DNA of 64,000 nucleotides from Lachnospiraceae bacterium C6A11 (GCA_000702245.1 JNKY01000010.1:62001-126000); one strand, 5' to 3'; counted from the stretch's first letter, positions 18,774 to 27,609 are shown. Made by a program: numbers and translations. The notes: generated by a model from the letters alone, not told the origin.

Positions 18774-20593
18774 GTGATAATAAGGCAACCTCTTCTATAA
18801 TAGAGAGGGGCTTCAGACCGGGCAATCGTCCGGGAAATATGGGCAAGCCGGTTGAGAAGGCTAAGGACCGCGGTAAAACTCTGAAGAGGATGATAGCCTT
18901 CTTCAGACCTGAGCTTAAGTCTGTGATAATACTTGCTATCGTTGTGGTTATTACGGTTGTTGCCAGCGTTGTCGCACCGGGTGTTCAGAGCACCGCAATC
19001 GACCATATCGTTGAAAGAAAGTTCAGTAAGATTCCATCGCTGCTGGTAATAATCATGATCACCTATGCGGTTCACGGCGCGGCGACACTGCTGCAGGGCT
19101 TCCTTTCGGCCAGACTTTCAAGAAGCATAATCGACAGACTGCGCAATCAGCTCTTTGACAAGATAATAAACCTGCCAATCTCATACATCGACACGCATTC
19201 CCACGGAGATATAATGAGCCGTATGACAAACGATGCGGAGAACGTTTCGAACGTTATCAGTCAGTCGCTTTCATCACTCTTCTCCGGCATACTCACACTT
19301 ATTGGAACGCTTGTTGTCATGCTTTGGTACAGCATTCCGCTGACACTTCTTACCTGCACGACGGTTGTCCTTACGGTTGTCACAACAAGGGTGATGTCTC
19401 ATTTTATGAGGAAGCTTTATCTGAAGCGTCAGACTCTCCTCGGTGAGCTGAACGGAATAGTTGAGGAGAAGGTCACGGACATCAAGACCGTCACTGCCTA
19501 TAACCTTCAGGAGGAAACGATAGAGCAGTTTGAGAAGGTCAGCGATAATATGACGAAGACCGGCATAATCGCCGACATCATAGGAAATGCGATGGGTCCG
19601 GTCATGAACACCATCAGCAATATTTCTTTTGTTATCGTTGCAGCCTTCGGTGCATGGTTTGCCGTAAAGGGTGAAATATCGGTGGGTGTGATCTCAGCCT
19701 TCATCATCTATTCAAAGCAGTTCTCGCGTCCTATTAACGAGCTTGCCCAGCTCTACGGCCAGATAGAGACTGCGATAGCCGGTGCCGAGAGAATATTTGG
19801 CATCCTTGATGAGAAGGAAGAGGATAAGAGCGGTGATGCTGATTTTTCAATCGATCACGGTATCATAGAATTCAAACATGTTGACTTCAGTTATGTTCCG
19901 GGTCAGAAGGTTATCAGCGACTTCAACCTTAAGATAGAAGCAGGCAAGAAGATCGCTCTTGTCGGTTCCACCGGCAGCGGCAAGACCACCGTCGTCAACC
20001 TTCTCATGAGGTTCTATGATAATTACGAAGGCGAGATAACTGTGGACGGTAAGGAGATAAGAGGTATAGCTTCAGATGTGCTGAGAGATTCTATCGGAAT
20101 CGTTCTTCAGGATTCGGTGCTTTTCTCTGACACGCTCCGCGGAAATATGAAATACGCCGACGACAGTATTTCCGATGAAAAAATGGAAGAGGCCGCAAGG
20201 CTTTCGCATGTATATAAGGTTGCGGAGAGACTGCCGGAGGGCTATGACACTTTCCTCAGCTCGGCGGGTGCAAACCTCTCCCAGGGCCAGAGGCAGATGA
20301 TAACAATAGGCCGTGCATTTCTGTCATATCCTAAGATACTGATACTTGACGAAGCGACGTCCAGCGTGGATACAAGAACCGAGCAGCATATCCAAAATGC
20401 AATGGTGAGACTTATGAAGAACAGGACCAGTCTCATCATCGCACACAGACTTTCCACCATCCGCGATGCAGACACGATAGTGGTTATGGATAAGGGGCAC
20501 ATCATTGAGCAGGGTACGCACGACGAACTGCTCCGGAAAAAGGGCAGCTATCATAAGCTTTACATGACCCAGTTCGCCGGTAATGAGACCTAA
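18770..20593 (+). CDS. ABC exporter half-transporter with consensus ATP site
   Basis: Partner of the preceding gene. Six transmembrane helices sit at about 45-330, after a Gly/Arg-rich N-terminus. The ATPase domain has Walker A at 399-406 (GSTGSGKT), signature LSQGQ, Walker B with the catalytic glutamate intact (D527-E528 in LDEATSSVD) and the switch histidine H559 (IIAHRL). Its signature motif carries Gln instead of the second Gly (LSQGQ), a change often seen on this side of heterodimers. The two subunits would form one competent and one degenerate ATP site. The 607-residue length is typical. Confidence 0.93.
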   Translation: MSDNKATSSIIERGFRPGNRPGNMGKPVEKAKDRGKTLKRMIAFFRPELKSVIILAIVVVITVVASVVAPGVQSTAIDHIVERKFSKIPSLLVIIMITYAVHGAATLLQGFLSARLSRSIIDRLRNQLFDKIINLPISYIDTHSHGDIMSRMTNDAENVSNVISQSLSSLFSGILTLIGTLVVMLWYSIPLTLLTCTTVVLTVVTTRVMSHFMRKLYLKRQTLLGELNGIVEEKVTDIKTVTAYNLQEETIEQFEKVSDNMTKTGIIADIIGNAMGPVMNTISNISFVIVAAFGAWFAVKGEISVGVISAFIIYSKQFSRPINELAQLYGQIETAIAGAERIFGILDEKEEDKSGDADFSIDHGIIEFKHVDFSYVPGQKVISDFNLKIEAGKKIALVGSTGSGKTTVVNLLMRFYDNYEGEITVDGKEIRGIASDVLRDSIGIVLQDSVLFSDTLRGNMKYADDSISDEKMEEAARLSHVYKVAERLPEGYDTFLSSAGANLSQGQRQMITIGRAFLSYPKILILDEATSSVDTRTEQHIQNAMVRLMKNRTSLIIAHRLSTIRDADTIVVMDKGHIIEQGTHDELLRKKGSYHKLYMTQFAGNET

Positions 20594-20680
20594 TTTTTAT
20601 CAAATAATGTTTGTAAAATCACGTAAATAGTGTTAGATTGTTCTGTAGACAAAATAGACACCCTAGAAGGAGTATGAAAA

Positions 20681-20791
20681 ATGGTTGATTTCAGTAAAAG
20701 AAATTCAAAGAAGAGAAAAGTAGTTGCCATTGCGATCTGCGCAGTACTCGTGCTTGGATTTGTTATTGGTATGCTCGTATCAGCATTATAA
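20681..20791 (+). CDS. 36-residue single-pass membrane peptide
   Basis: A short frame with a very good ribosome binding site (AGAAGGAG, seven bases before ATG). The product has a basic N-terminus (SKRNSKKRK) and one hydrophobic helix (about 15-34), ending directly after it. The layout is typical of a real membrane peptide with positive-inside orientation. It lies just upstream of the VanW-domain gene (22 bases) and may share its transcript. No family is assigned. Confidence 0.65.
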   Translation: MVDFSKRNSKKRKVVAIAICAVLVLGFVIGMLVSAL

Positions 20792-20813
20792 ATTATAATC
20801 CGGAAGTGAGAAT

Positions 20814-22376
20814 ATGAAACGTAGAATAAACGGTACTTTTAGAAAACTGTATATTCTTAGTGCATTTATGATGTGCCTGCCAATGGTAGGTCGTTTTGCT
20901 GCGCCTGACGATAATACTTCGGTGGTTTACGCTGAGGATACGACTATCCGAAACGGTGTGACGATCGACGGAGTTGATGTGGGCGGACTCACAAGGGAAG
21001 AGGCAAAAGAGAAGATCAGCAAGAAGGTTGAAGAGCTGGGCGATACCAAGGTGGTTCTGAAGAATGACACCTACGGTAATGTTGAAACAACGCTTGGCGA
21101 GCTCGGCCTCACAGTTGATTATGACGAAGTGATCGATGAGGCAGTCAATGTTGGAAATACCGGCGACATCTTCAAGCGATATAAGGAAAATAAAAATATC
21201 GAGAATGGAAAAGGTGTTGGTTATACCAGTGTTAAGTCTGTCAATCAGGAGAAGCTCAGCTCAGTTGTGAATGCTGCAATCGGAAGCAGGATCAATGAGG
21301 GTGCTGAGACAACTCTCATCAAGAAGGATGACGGAACCGTCAAGGTAACAGCTTCAAATGTCAAGATGTCTGTAGACTACAAGACAGTGACTGATGCGAT
21401 AAACGGTGAGCTCTCCGATGAGAAGGGTATTTCCGATATAACAACCGACCTTGTTGTTTCACAGAATAATGATAATAGTGCAGATTCTCTTGCAGAGATA
21501 ACATCTCTTCTCGGAAGCTATACAACAGATTACGAGAGCGCAGAGGATCGTATGAAGAACGTTGAGAGAGCTGCGGAAATACTTAACGGAACGATCATGT
21601 ATCCGGGTGAGCAGCTGTCCTTCTACTGGACCATCAGCCCTATCAACGGAGATAACGGATTCTATAAGGCGACTGTATTTATCGGAGATGGTACAGGAGA
21701 GGATTACGGCGGCGGTGTCTGCCAGGTTTCAACAACGCTGTACAATGCGCTTCTTCGTGCAGAGCTCCAGATAGATGAGAGAGATAATCACGGCCAGCCG
21801 GTTCACTATGTTGATCTTTCATATGATGCGGCGATCGCAGGCGGTTATCTGGATCTTGTATTTACCAACAGCAGTTCTGCACCGATCTATATCGAGTCGA
21901 TCTGTGACGGCGTTTATATCACATTTAATATTTACGGCAAGGAAACAAGACCGTCGAACAGGACTATCGAATTCGAGTCTTACATAACCGAGGTTCTTCA
22001 GCCGGGCAAGGATGTCATAAAGGATGATGAGACACTTGAGCCGGGAGAGGAGAAGGTTACTCAGGAGGCCAGAGAGGGTTACGAGACCGAGCTTTGGAAA
22101 TTCGTTTACGAGGACGGCGAGCTTGTTGATAAGGTTCTTATAAATACAAGTACTTATTCGCCGGCGGCTAAGCATATTTCAAGAAATCCTAAGGAGCCTG
22201 AGGATAAGGATAAAGACAAAGATAAGGATAAGGATAAAGACAAGGATAAAGATAAGGACAAGACTGAGCAGGGAAACACAGAGGCAAATACAGCTGAAGG
22301 CGCTTCGACAGAGAAGACTACCGAGGCTACGACAGAGACGGTGGCAAGTCCTACAGATGCGGTGAAAACTGAGTGA
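20814..22376 (+). CDS. VanW family protein with peptidoglycan-binding-like domain
   Basis: Secreted or membrane-anchored envelope protein. An N-terminal signal/anchor (about 10-28) is followed by a YoaR/PG_binding_4-type region (GVTIDGVDVGGLTREEAKEKI, about 45-260) and then the VanW domain (about 265-400) with the hallmark YPGEQLSFYWTISP and GGGVCQVSTTLYNALLRA blocks. The C-terminal 60 residues are a (DK)10 run and a Thr/Glu tail, probably a flexible spacer. VanW-domain function is not established, although it is linked to cell-wall biology and glycopeptide resistance clusters. The 520-residue length is normal for this architecture. Confidence 0.92.
   Translation: MKRRINGTFRKLYILSAFMMCLPMVGRFAAPDDNTSVVYAEDTTIRNGVTIDGVDVGGLTREEAKEKISKKVEELGDTKVVLKNDTYGNVETTLGELGLTVDYDEVIDEAVNVGNTGDIFKRYKENKNIENGKGVGYTSVKSVNQEKLSSVVNAAIGSRINEGAETTLIKKDDGTVKVTASNVKMSVDYKTVTDAINGELSDEKGISDITTDLVVSQNNDNSADSLAEITSLLGSYTTDYESAEDRMKNVERAAEILNGTIMYPGEQLSFYWTISPINGDNGFYKATVFIGDGTGEDYGGGVCQVSTTLYNALLRAELQIDERDNHGQPVHYVDLSYDAAIAGGYLDLVFTNSSSAPIYIESICDGVYITFNIYGKETRPSNRTIEFESYITEVLQPGKDVIKDDETLEPGEEKVTQEAREGYETELWKFVYEDGELVDKVLINTSTYSPAAKHISRNPKEPEDKDKDKDKDKDKDKDKDKDKTEQGNTEANTAEGASTEKTTEATTETVASPTDAVKTE
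22203..22262 (+). repeat. Hexanucleotide GAYAAR coding repeat
   Basis: Ten in-frame GAY-AAR units encode (Asp-Lys)10 in the C-terminal spacer of the VanW protein. Slippage would change spacer length without a frameshift. Confidence 0.9.
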
Positions 22377-22448
22377 CCCTTGTGTGAGTATCCGGATGTT
22401 TCTGTGAGTATAGCAGAACTGAGGAAAATATAAAAAAAGAGTAGATGG

Positions 22449-23534
22449 ATGAATACAGGTAGTATTTCGGAAATGGTGCTTAACAGAAGCGTTGTTAAGC
22501 ATATCGCGAAAAATAAAAAAATAACTGATGGTGGAGCGGCTGCAGGATATGACGCCGCTCTGCTTGATATTAGGGAGGATGTTGGGCTGCTGGTCGGTGA
22601 AGGCTACAGTGACAGCGCCGAACTGCCGAAGGATAATGATATCGTAGCGGTGGTTCCGAATCAACGTGGAGAAGATAGTGGAAATGCCGGAAATAATAGT
22701 ATCGTTACGGGACTTAGCTGCTTAGAGATGGCGTATATAAGAGCCTGCAATAATATCTATGCTGCCGGTGGGAAGCCGCAGTTTATTTCCGTCAGACTTA
22801 CACTTGGTACGAAGGTTAAAGAAGGTGTTGTCAGAAAGATGATGAACGACCTGACCGAGCTGACGGCCGCACGCGGCATCTTCATCATCGGAGGCGATAC
22901 CAAGATCTCCGAAGCCATGCAGCCGGAGGAATATACGGCGTCCGTGACTGCGTTTTCATGTACTGATCACAAAAGGTCCACGGAAAAGATAGTCCCGGGC
23001 GACAGACTGATAGTTGCAGGATATGCAGGACTCTACGGAGCGGCAGTTCTCCGGGAAAGACATAAAGAGGAACTGAAGGACAGATTGCCGGAAAGCTACC
23101 TCGACAGAATAAGGATAAATGATAAGTCGGTTCTGACTATAGAGAAGGCAGCGGAAGCGGCATTTAAAGCCGGAGCCAAGAGAGTGCACGACGCCTCCTT
23201 CGGAGGAATCTACGCAGCTATATATCAGATAGCCCAGTCCGCAGGACTCGGAGCACGTGTTAAGCATGAATGTATTCCGATAAAGCAGGAGACCATCGAG
23301 ATCACCGAGCGCCTCGGCCTCAATCCATATCTCCTATGCAGCACAGGAGCACTCGTCATCGCCGTCTCCCCCGACCGTACCGACTCCGTCGTGAACTCCA
23401 TTAAGGCCCACACCGGTCTTCTCGCTTATGACGCCGGAGAGTTTATTCGCGAGAAACTGAAATGCATCGTTTCTGATATCTACCTTATAAATCGTAAGTT
23501 AGATATGCCGGATGGAGACGAAATGTTTAAATAA
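22449..23534 (+). CDS. AIR-synthase-related (HypE/PurM-like) protein
   Basis: A 361-residue protein with the two-lobed AIR-synthase fold: an N-terminal lobe with ILVGE/SCLEMAYIRACNNIYAAGGKP and a glycine-rich FIIGGDTKIS segment, and a C-terminal lobe with KRVHDASFGGIYAAIYQIAQSAG (as in HypE/ThiL/PurM relatives) and the typical NPYLLCSTGALVIAV block. No hyp (hydrogenase maturation), pur or thi genes are adjacent, so its substrate is unknown. ATP-dependent dehydration or phosphorylation of a small substrate is the family theme. The start at 22449 has a weak site (AAAAAAGAGTAG). Confidence 0.8.
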   Translation: MNTGSISEMVLNRSVVKHIAKNKKITDGGAAAGYDAALLDIREDVGLLVGEGYSDSAELPKDNDIVAVVPNQRGEDSGNAGNNSIVTGLSCLEMAYIRACNNIYAAGGKPQFISVRLTLGTKVKEGVVRKMMNDLTELTAARGIFIIGGDTKISEAMQPEEYTASVTAFSCTDHKRSTEKIVPGDRLIVAGYAGLYGAAVLRERHKEELKDRLPESYLDRIRINDKSVLTIEKAAEAAFKAGAKRVHDASFGGIYAAIYQIAQSAGLGARVKHECIPIKQETIEITERLGLNPYLLCSTGALVIAVSPDRTDSVVNSIKAHTGLLAYDAGEFIREKLKCIVSDIYLINRKLDMPDGDEMFK

Positions 23535-23572
23535 ACATTAATAGATATAATAATAGTATTGATTGTAATCAG

Positions 23573-23650
23573 CCGAGCAGGCTGACATGTGCCTATCGAG
23601 ACCGTTTTGGGTCTCGGCGCTTAGCGATTCACGAGCCTGCTTTTTGGCGA
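23573..23650 (+). terminator. Branched hairpin ending in a T-run
   Basis: An outer 7-bp stem (GCAGGCT 23577-23583 / AGCCTGC 23634-23640) encloses a 7-bp hairpin (CGAGACC 23597-23603 / GGTCTCG 23610-23616) and is followed at once by TTTTT. It can act as a terminator for the upstream gene. The interval continues to 23760 with further structure, including the perfect palindrome GGCACGTGCC at 23709-23718. Confidence 0.55.
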
Positions 23651-23760
23651 TGTGAGAGCTTAGCGTCCGCTAGGGGTGCCCAAACCGTTCGAGAGATGAG
23701 TCGAGAGAGGCACGTGCCAGATGCGAGGCGTCCGTTATAAACATTAGGAGGTGACAAACT

Positions 23761-24264
23761 ATGACAATTTCTGAGAGAGAAGAATTACTCGGCATAATCG
23801 AGAAGAACAGCCGTCTTTCGGCGGCCGACATCGCTGCCATGATGGGCAAGGACGAGCAGGAGGTTGCAGACGAGATAACTGCGCTGGAAAAGGCTAAGGT
23901 CATCTGCGGTTATCATACAGTGATCAACTGGGATGCATTTGAGGGAAGCGACAAGGTTACAGCTATGATCGGCGTGAAGATCTCACCGGTCAGAGGCGAG
24001 GGCTTCGACAGGATTGCTACAAGGATCAGCAGATTTGAAGAGGTGGATTCCGTTCATCTTATGTCAGGTTCTACATCGGACCTCATCCTTACTATCGAGG
24101 GTACAAGCATGAAGGACATTTCGCATTTCGTATATGAGAAGATCGCTCCGATGGAGTCGGTCGTTTCAACAGCAACTTACTTTGTACTGAAGAAATATAA
24201 GGACCACAATGTGATCTTCCAGTCAGAGAAGGAAAATGATGAAAGGATACAGATAATGCCATGA
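23761..24264 (+). CDS. Lrp/AsnC family transcriptional regulator
   Basis: A 167-residue feast/famine regulator: N-terminal winged helix-turn-helix (about 5-60, with RLSAADIAAMMGKDEQEVADEI) and a C-terminal RAM/AsnC ligand-binding domain (about 70-150, with VDSVHLMSGSTSDLILTIEG). A strong AGGAGGTG site precedes the ATG. The stop overlaps the start of the aminotransferase gene by four bases, so it probably senses an amino acid handled by that enzyme and regulates the pair. Confidence 0.95.
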   Translation: MTISEREELLGIIEKNSRLSAADIAAMMGKDEQEVADEITALEKAKVICGYHTVINWDAFEGSDKVTAMIGVKISPVRGEGFDRIATRISRFEEVDSVHLMSGSTSDLILTIEGTSMKDISHFVYEKIAPMESVVSTATYFVLKKYKDHNVIFQSEKENDERIQIMP

Positions 24265-25430
24265 GAAATCCTCTGAGTAATACAGTTGTCGGACTTAAAC
24301 CGTCAGGTATCAGAAAATTCTTCGATATAGTCAGTGAGATGCCGGATGCTATCTCTCTGGGTGTTGGCGAGCCGGATTTTGATACACCGTGGCATATCTG
24401 CGACGAGGGTATCTATTCGCTGGAGAAGGGCAAGACCTTCTACACCTCGAATTCGGGTCTTCTCGAGCTCCGAACCGAAATCTGCGATATGTATGAGCGA
24501 AAATACGGCTGCAAATACGAGCCGAAGGGCGAATGCCTCATAACCGTCGGCGGAAGTGAGGGAATCGACCTTGCACTTCGTGCGCTCATCAATCCGGGAG
24601 ATGAGGTCATCATCCCTGAACCTTGTTATGTTTCTTACGTACCGTGCACTCTGCTTGCGGGTGGAAAGCCGGTTACTATCAGCCTAAAAAATGAAAACGA
24701 ATTCCGCCTGACTCCGGATGAGCTGCTCAGTGCAATTACGGACAAGACGAAGATCCTTATACTTTCCTTCCCGAACAATCCGACAGGTGCGATCATGACG
24801 AAGGAAGACCTGATCCCTATCGCGAAGATTGCGGTGGAGAAGGATCTTATCGTTATTTCCGATGAAATATATTCGGAGCTGACCTATGGTGAGGCTGCTC
24901 ATTTCTCAATTGCAGCGTTGCCGGGAATGCTTGAAAGAACTATAGTTGTCAACGGCTTCTCAAAGGCTTACGCGATGACGGGCTGGAGACTGGGCTATGC
25001 ACTTGCTCCGAAGCTTATCGCTGAGCAGATGACGAAGATCCACCAGTTTGCGATAATGTGTGCTCCTACAACAAGCCAGTATGCTGCCATAAGTGCTGTA
25101 AAAGAAGGCGACAAGGACATCGCGAAGATGCGCGAATCCTACGATATGAGAAGAAAGTTCCTTATGAGACAGTTTGAGATCATGGGGCTTCCTTGCTTCG
25201 AGCCTTACGGGGCATTCTATGTATTTCCAAGTATTCAGGAATTCGGCATGACCAGCGATGAGTTCTGTACAAGACTCCTTATGGAAGAGAAGCTTGCGGT
25301 GGTTCCGGGCACGGCCTTCGGCGACTGCGGCGAGGGCTTCGTGAGAATATCTTATGCGTATTCGATCGATGAGCTGCGCGAAGCTATTTCAAGGATACAG
25401 AGCTTTATTACAAGACTCAGAGCGAAATAA
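24261..25430 (+). CDS. Pyridoxal-phosphate aminotransferase, class I/II
   Basis: Fold-type I aminotransferase of 389 residues. The PLP lysine is in NGFSKAYAMTGWRLGY, the cofactor aspartate/tyrosine block is ISDEIYSELTYG, the substrate-arginine block is GFVRISYAYS, and the N-terminal GVGEPDFDTPWHI is typical of the aromatic/branched-chain (AT-Ib, PatA-like) group. Its co-expression with an Lrp regulator suggests amino-acid catabolism or synthesis; the substrate cannot be fixed from sequence. Confidence 0.94.
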   Translation: MRNPLSNTVVGLKPSGIRKFFDIVSEMPDAISLGVGEPDFDTPWHICDEGIYSLEKGKTFYTSNSGLLELRTEICDMYERKYGCKYEPKGECLITVGGSEGIDLALRALINPGDEVIIPEPCYVSYVPCTLLAGGKPVTISLKNENEFRLTPDELLSAITDKTKILILSFPNNPTGAIMTKEDLIPIAKIAVEKDLIVISDEIYSELTYGEAAHFSIAALPGMLERTIVVNGFSKAYAMTGWRLGYALAPKLIAEQMTKIHQFAIMCAPTTSQYAAISAVKEGDKDIAKMRESYDMRRKFLMRQFEIMGLPCFEPYGAFYVFPSIQEFGMTSDEFCTRLLMEEKLAVVPGTAFGDCGEGFVRISYAYSIDELREAISRIQSFITRLRAK

Positions 25431-25460
25431 TTGCACGTAAATGTTACAAAATTATTATAA

Positions 25461-25486
25461 AAAATACTATTTTTTCAAAGTATTTT
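25461..25486 (+). promoter_or_regulatory. Inverted repeat in the promoter region of the GGGtGRT operon
   Basis: Arms AAAATACT and AGTATTTT (8 bp, perfect) flank a 10-base loop, just upstream of a TATTATATTAG stretch that could hold the -10 box. It could be an operator for the operon starting at 25573. The region is very AT-rich, which weakens the case. Confidence 0.35.
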
Positions 25487-25572
25487 CTGCTATTATATTA
25501 GACAGCTATTATAAGCGCCTTTTTGGGCTGCTCATGATATATGATTTTATAATATAAATCAAGGAGGATTAT

Positions 25573-26265
25573 ATGATCTACTCAACAGAAGTTAAGAACA
25601 TGTGCCCTGTTCATCAGGGAGTACATCATGGCGCTGCTCCGATTCCGGAAGAAGCAAAGTGGGTACAGGCAAAGAAGGTTGAGGATATTTCCGGCTATAC
25701 ACATGGTATCGGCTGGTGCGCACCTCAGCAGGGATGCTGCAAGCTTTCCCTCAACGTTAAGGACGGAATCATCCAGGAAGCTCTTGTAGAGACAATTGGT
25801 TGTTCAGGAATGACACATTCTGCTGCTATGGCAGCTGAGATCCTTCCGGGACTTACAGTACTTGAGGCACTCAATACTGACCTTGTTTGTGATGCTATAA
25901 ATACAGCTATGAGAGAGCTCTTCCTTCAGATAGTTTACGGAAGAACTCAGAGTGCATTCTCAGAGGATGGTCTTCAGATCGGTGCAGGTCTTGAGGATCT
26001 TGGTAAGGGTGCTCGTTCAATGGTTGGTACAACATACGGTACACTTGATAAGGGACCTCGTTACCTTGAGCTTACAGATGGTTACATCACACACATCGCT
26101 CTTGATGAGAATGATGAGATCATCGGTTACAAGTACATCAACTTCGGTAAGATGATGGACTTCATCAAGGCTGGTGACGATCCTAAGACAGCTGTAGATA
26201 AGGCTTCCGGTCAGTACGGACGTGTTGCCGATGCTGTAAGACTTGTTGACCCAAGAAAAGAGTAA
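25573..26265 (+). CDS. NifU-like iron-sulfur scaffold domain protein paired with GGGtGRT
   Basis: A 230-residue protein. Residues about 50-115 resemble the NifU N-terminal/IscU scaffold domain (CKLSLNVKDGIIQEALVETIGCSGMTHSAAMAAEILPGLTVLEAL), with conserved cysteines nearby (C16, C50, C56, C57 and the GCSG cysteine). The rest is not a standard scaffold. It starts after a strong AAGGAGG site and is followed 21 bases later by the GGGtGRT gene, a pairing I recognise from other Firmicutes. Codons are strongly biased to GGT, CGT, ACA and CTT, suggesting high expression. The biochemical role is not established. Confidence 0.8.
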   Translation: MIYSTEVKNMCPVHQGVHHGAAPIPEEAKWVQAKKVEDISGYTHGIGWCAPQQGCCKLSLNVKDGIIQEALVETIGCSGMTHSAAMAAEILPGLTVLEALNTDLVCDAINTAMRELFLQIVYGRTQSAFSEDGLQIGAGLEDLGKGARSMVGTTYGTLDKGPRYLELTDGYITHIALDENDEIIGYKYINFGKMMDFIKAGDDPKTAVDKASGQYGRVADAVRLVDPRKE

Positions 26266-26286
26266 GGATTAAGGAGGATATTAAAT

Positions 26287-27306
26287 ATGGCATTATTTGA
26301 ATCATATGAGAGAAGAGAGCCTCAGATCCTTGCTGCACTTAAGGAGTATGGCATCTCATCAATCGAAGAGTGTAAAGAAATTACAGACGCAGCAGGCATC
26401 GATGTATATCACCTCATCGAGGGCATCCAGCCTATCTGCTTCGAGAACGCTAAGTGGGCTTACACAGTAGGTGCTGCTATAGCTATAAAGAAGGGCTGCA
26501 GAAGAGCAGCAGACGCTGCTGCAGCTATCGGTATCGGTCTTCAGGCATTTTGTATTCCTGGTTCCGTAGCAGACAGACGTAAGGTTGGTCTTGGACACGG
26601 TAACCTTGGTAAGATGCTTCTTGAAGAGGATACAGAGTGCTTCGCATTCCTTGCAGGTCACGAGTCATTCGCAGCTGCAGAGGGTGCTATCGGTATCGCT
26701 GAGAAGGCAAACAAGGTTCGTCAGAAGCCACTTCGTGTTATCCTTAACGGACTTGGTAAGGACGCTGCACAGATCATTTCTCGTATCAACGGTTTCACAT
26801 ATGTTGAGACAAAGTACAACTACTTCACAGGCGAGGTTGAGGAAGTATTTAGAAAGTGCTACTCAAAGGATCCTGAGTCTCCACGTGCTAAGGTAAACTG
26901 CTACGGTGCAAATGACGTTCAGGAAGGTGTTGCAATCATGTGGAAGGAGAACGTTGACGTATCTATCACAGGTAACTCAACAAACCCTACAAGATTCCAG
27001 CATCCAGTTGCAGGTACATATAAGAAGGAGAGAGTTGAAGCTGGTAAGAAGTACTTCTCAGTAGCTTCAGGTGGTGGTACAGGACGTACACTTCATCCGG
27101 ACAATATGGCTGCAGGTCCTGCTTCATACGGTATGACAGATACAATGGGCCGTATGCATTCAGACGCTCAGTTCGCAGGTTCATCTTCAGTTCCTGCTCA
27201 CGTTGAAATGATGGGTCTTATCGGTGCAGGTAACAACCCAATGGTTGGTATGACTGTTTCAACAGCCGTTTCAATCGAGGAAGCTGCAAAGGCTGGTAAG
27301 TTCTAA
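26287..27306 (+). CDS. GGGtGRT protein
   Basis: Member of the GGGtGRT family, named for a conserved motif that is visible here as SGGGTGRTLHP near residue 260. The function is unknown. The 339-residue protein contains several glycine/alanine-rich blocks (AADAAAAIGIGLQAFCIPGSVADRR and GLGHGNLGKMLLEED) and a KVNCYGANDVQEGVAIMW block. It has no signal peptide and no clear membrane helix, so it is probably cytoplasmic. Codon use is even more biased than in its operon partner. A perfect terminator hairpin follows at 27338. Confidence 0.92.
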   Translation: MALFESYERREPQILAALKEYGISSIEECKEITDAAGIDVYHLIEGIQPICFENAKWAYTVGAAIAIKKGCRRAADAAAAIGIGLQAFCIPGSVADRRKVGLGHGNLGKMLLEEDTECFAFLAGHESFAAAEGAIGIAEKANKVRQKPLRVILNGLGKDAAQIISRINGFTYVETKYNYFTGEVEEVFRKCYSKDPESPRAKVNCYGANDVQEGVAIMWKENVDVSITGNSTNPTRFQHPVAGTYKKERVEAGKKYFSVASGGGTGRTLHPDNMAAGPASYGMTDTMGRMHSDAQFAGSSSVPAHVEMMGLIGAGNNPMVGMTVSTAVSIEEAAKAGKF

Positions 27307-27337
27307 GCATATAGCATAAATAACAAGCCATGCAACA

Positions 27338-27388
27338 TAAAACAGGACACAGATCGAATGCTTGCATTCGGATCTGTGTCCTGTTTTT
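27338..27388 (+). terminator. Strong intrinsic terminator
   Basis: A near-perfect hairpin of more than 20 bp (AAAACAGGACACAGATC ... GATCTGTGTCCTGTTTT, with an inner GAATGC/GCATTC stem and one bulged G) runs into a T-run. It ends the GGGtGRT operon; the A-rich left flank would let it work from the other side too. Confidence 0.93.
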
Positions 27389-27406
27389 ATGTTATACGGC
27401 GCCTAT

Positions 27407-27513
27407 GGCGCCGGTTCTTGATACGCAAAGCGGATCAAGAACAGAGCATGGCGTGTTATTTATGCTTGAAGGCGCCGGTTCTTGATACGCAAAGCGGATC
27501 AAGAACAGAGCAT
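27407..27513 (+). repeat. Two 43-bp direct repeats, each a hairpin
   Basis: Copies at 27407-27449 and 27471-27513 appear identical. Each contains the self-complementary core GTTCTTGAT-A-CGC-AAA-GCG-G-ATCAAGAAC, preceded by the palindrome GGCGCC. They fill most of the 303-base gap between the GGGtGRT gene and the SDR gene together with the terminator. They resemble REP/PU-type palindromic elements. Confidence 0.9.
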
Positions 27514-27609
27514 TATCGAAAAGCTAACGCTATTGCAATAAATACATATTTGTGTAAAAATAAAACATAAAGAACAATAATACTAGATATTCATCATAGG
27601 GGGTTTAGC

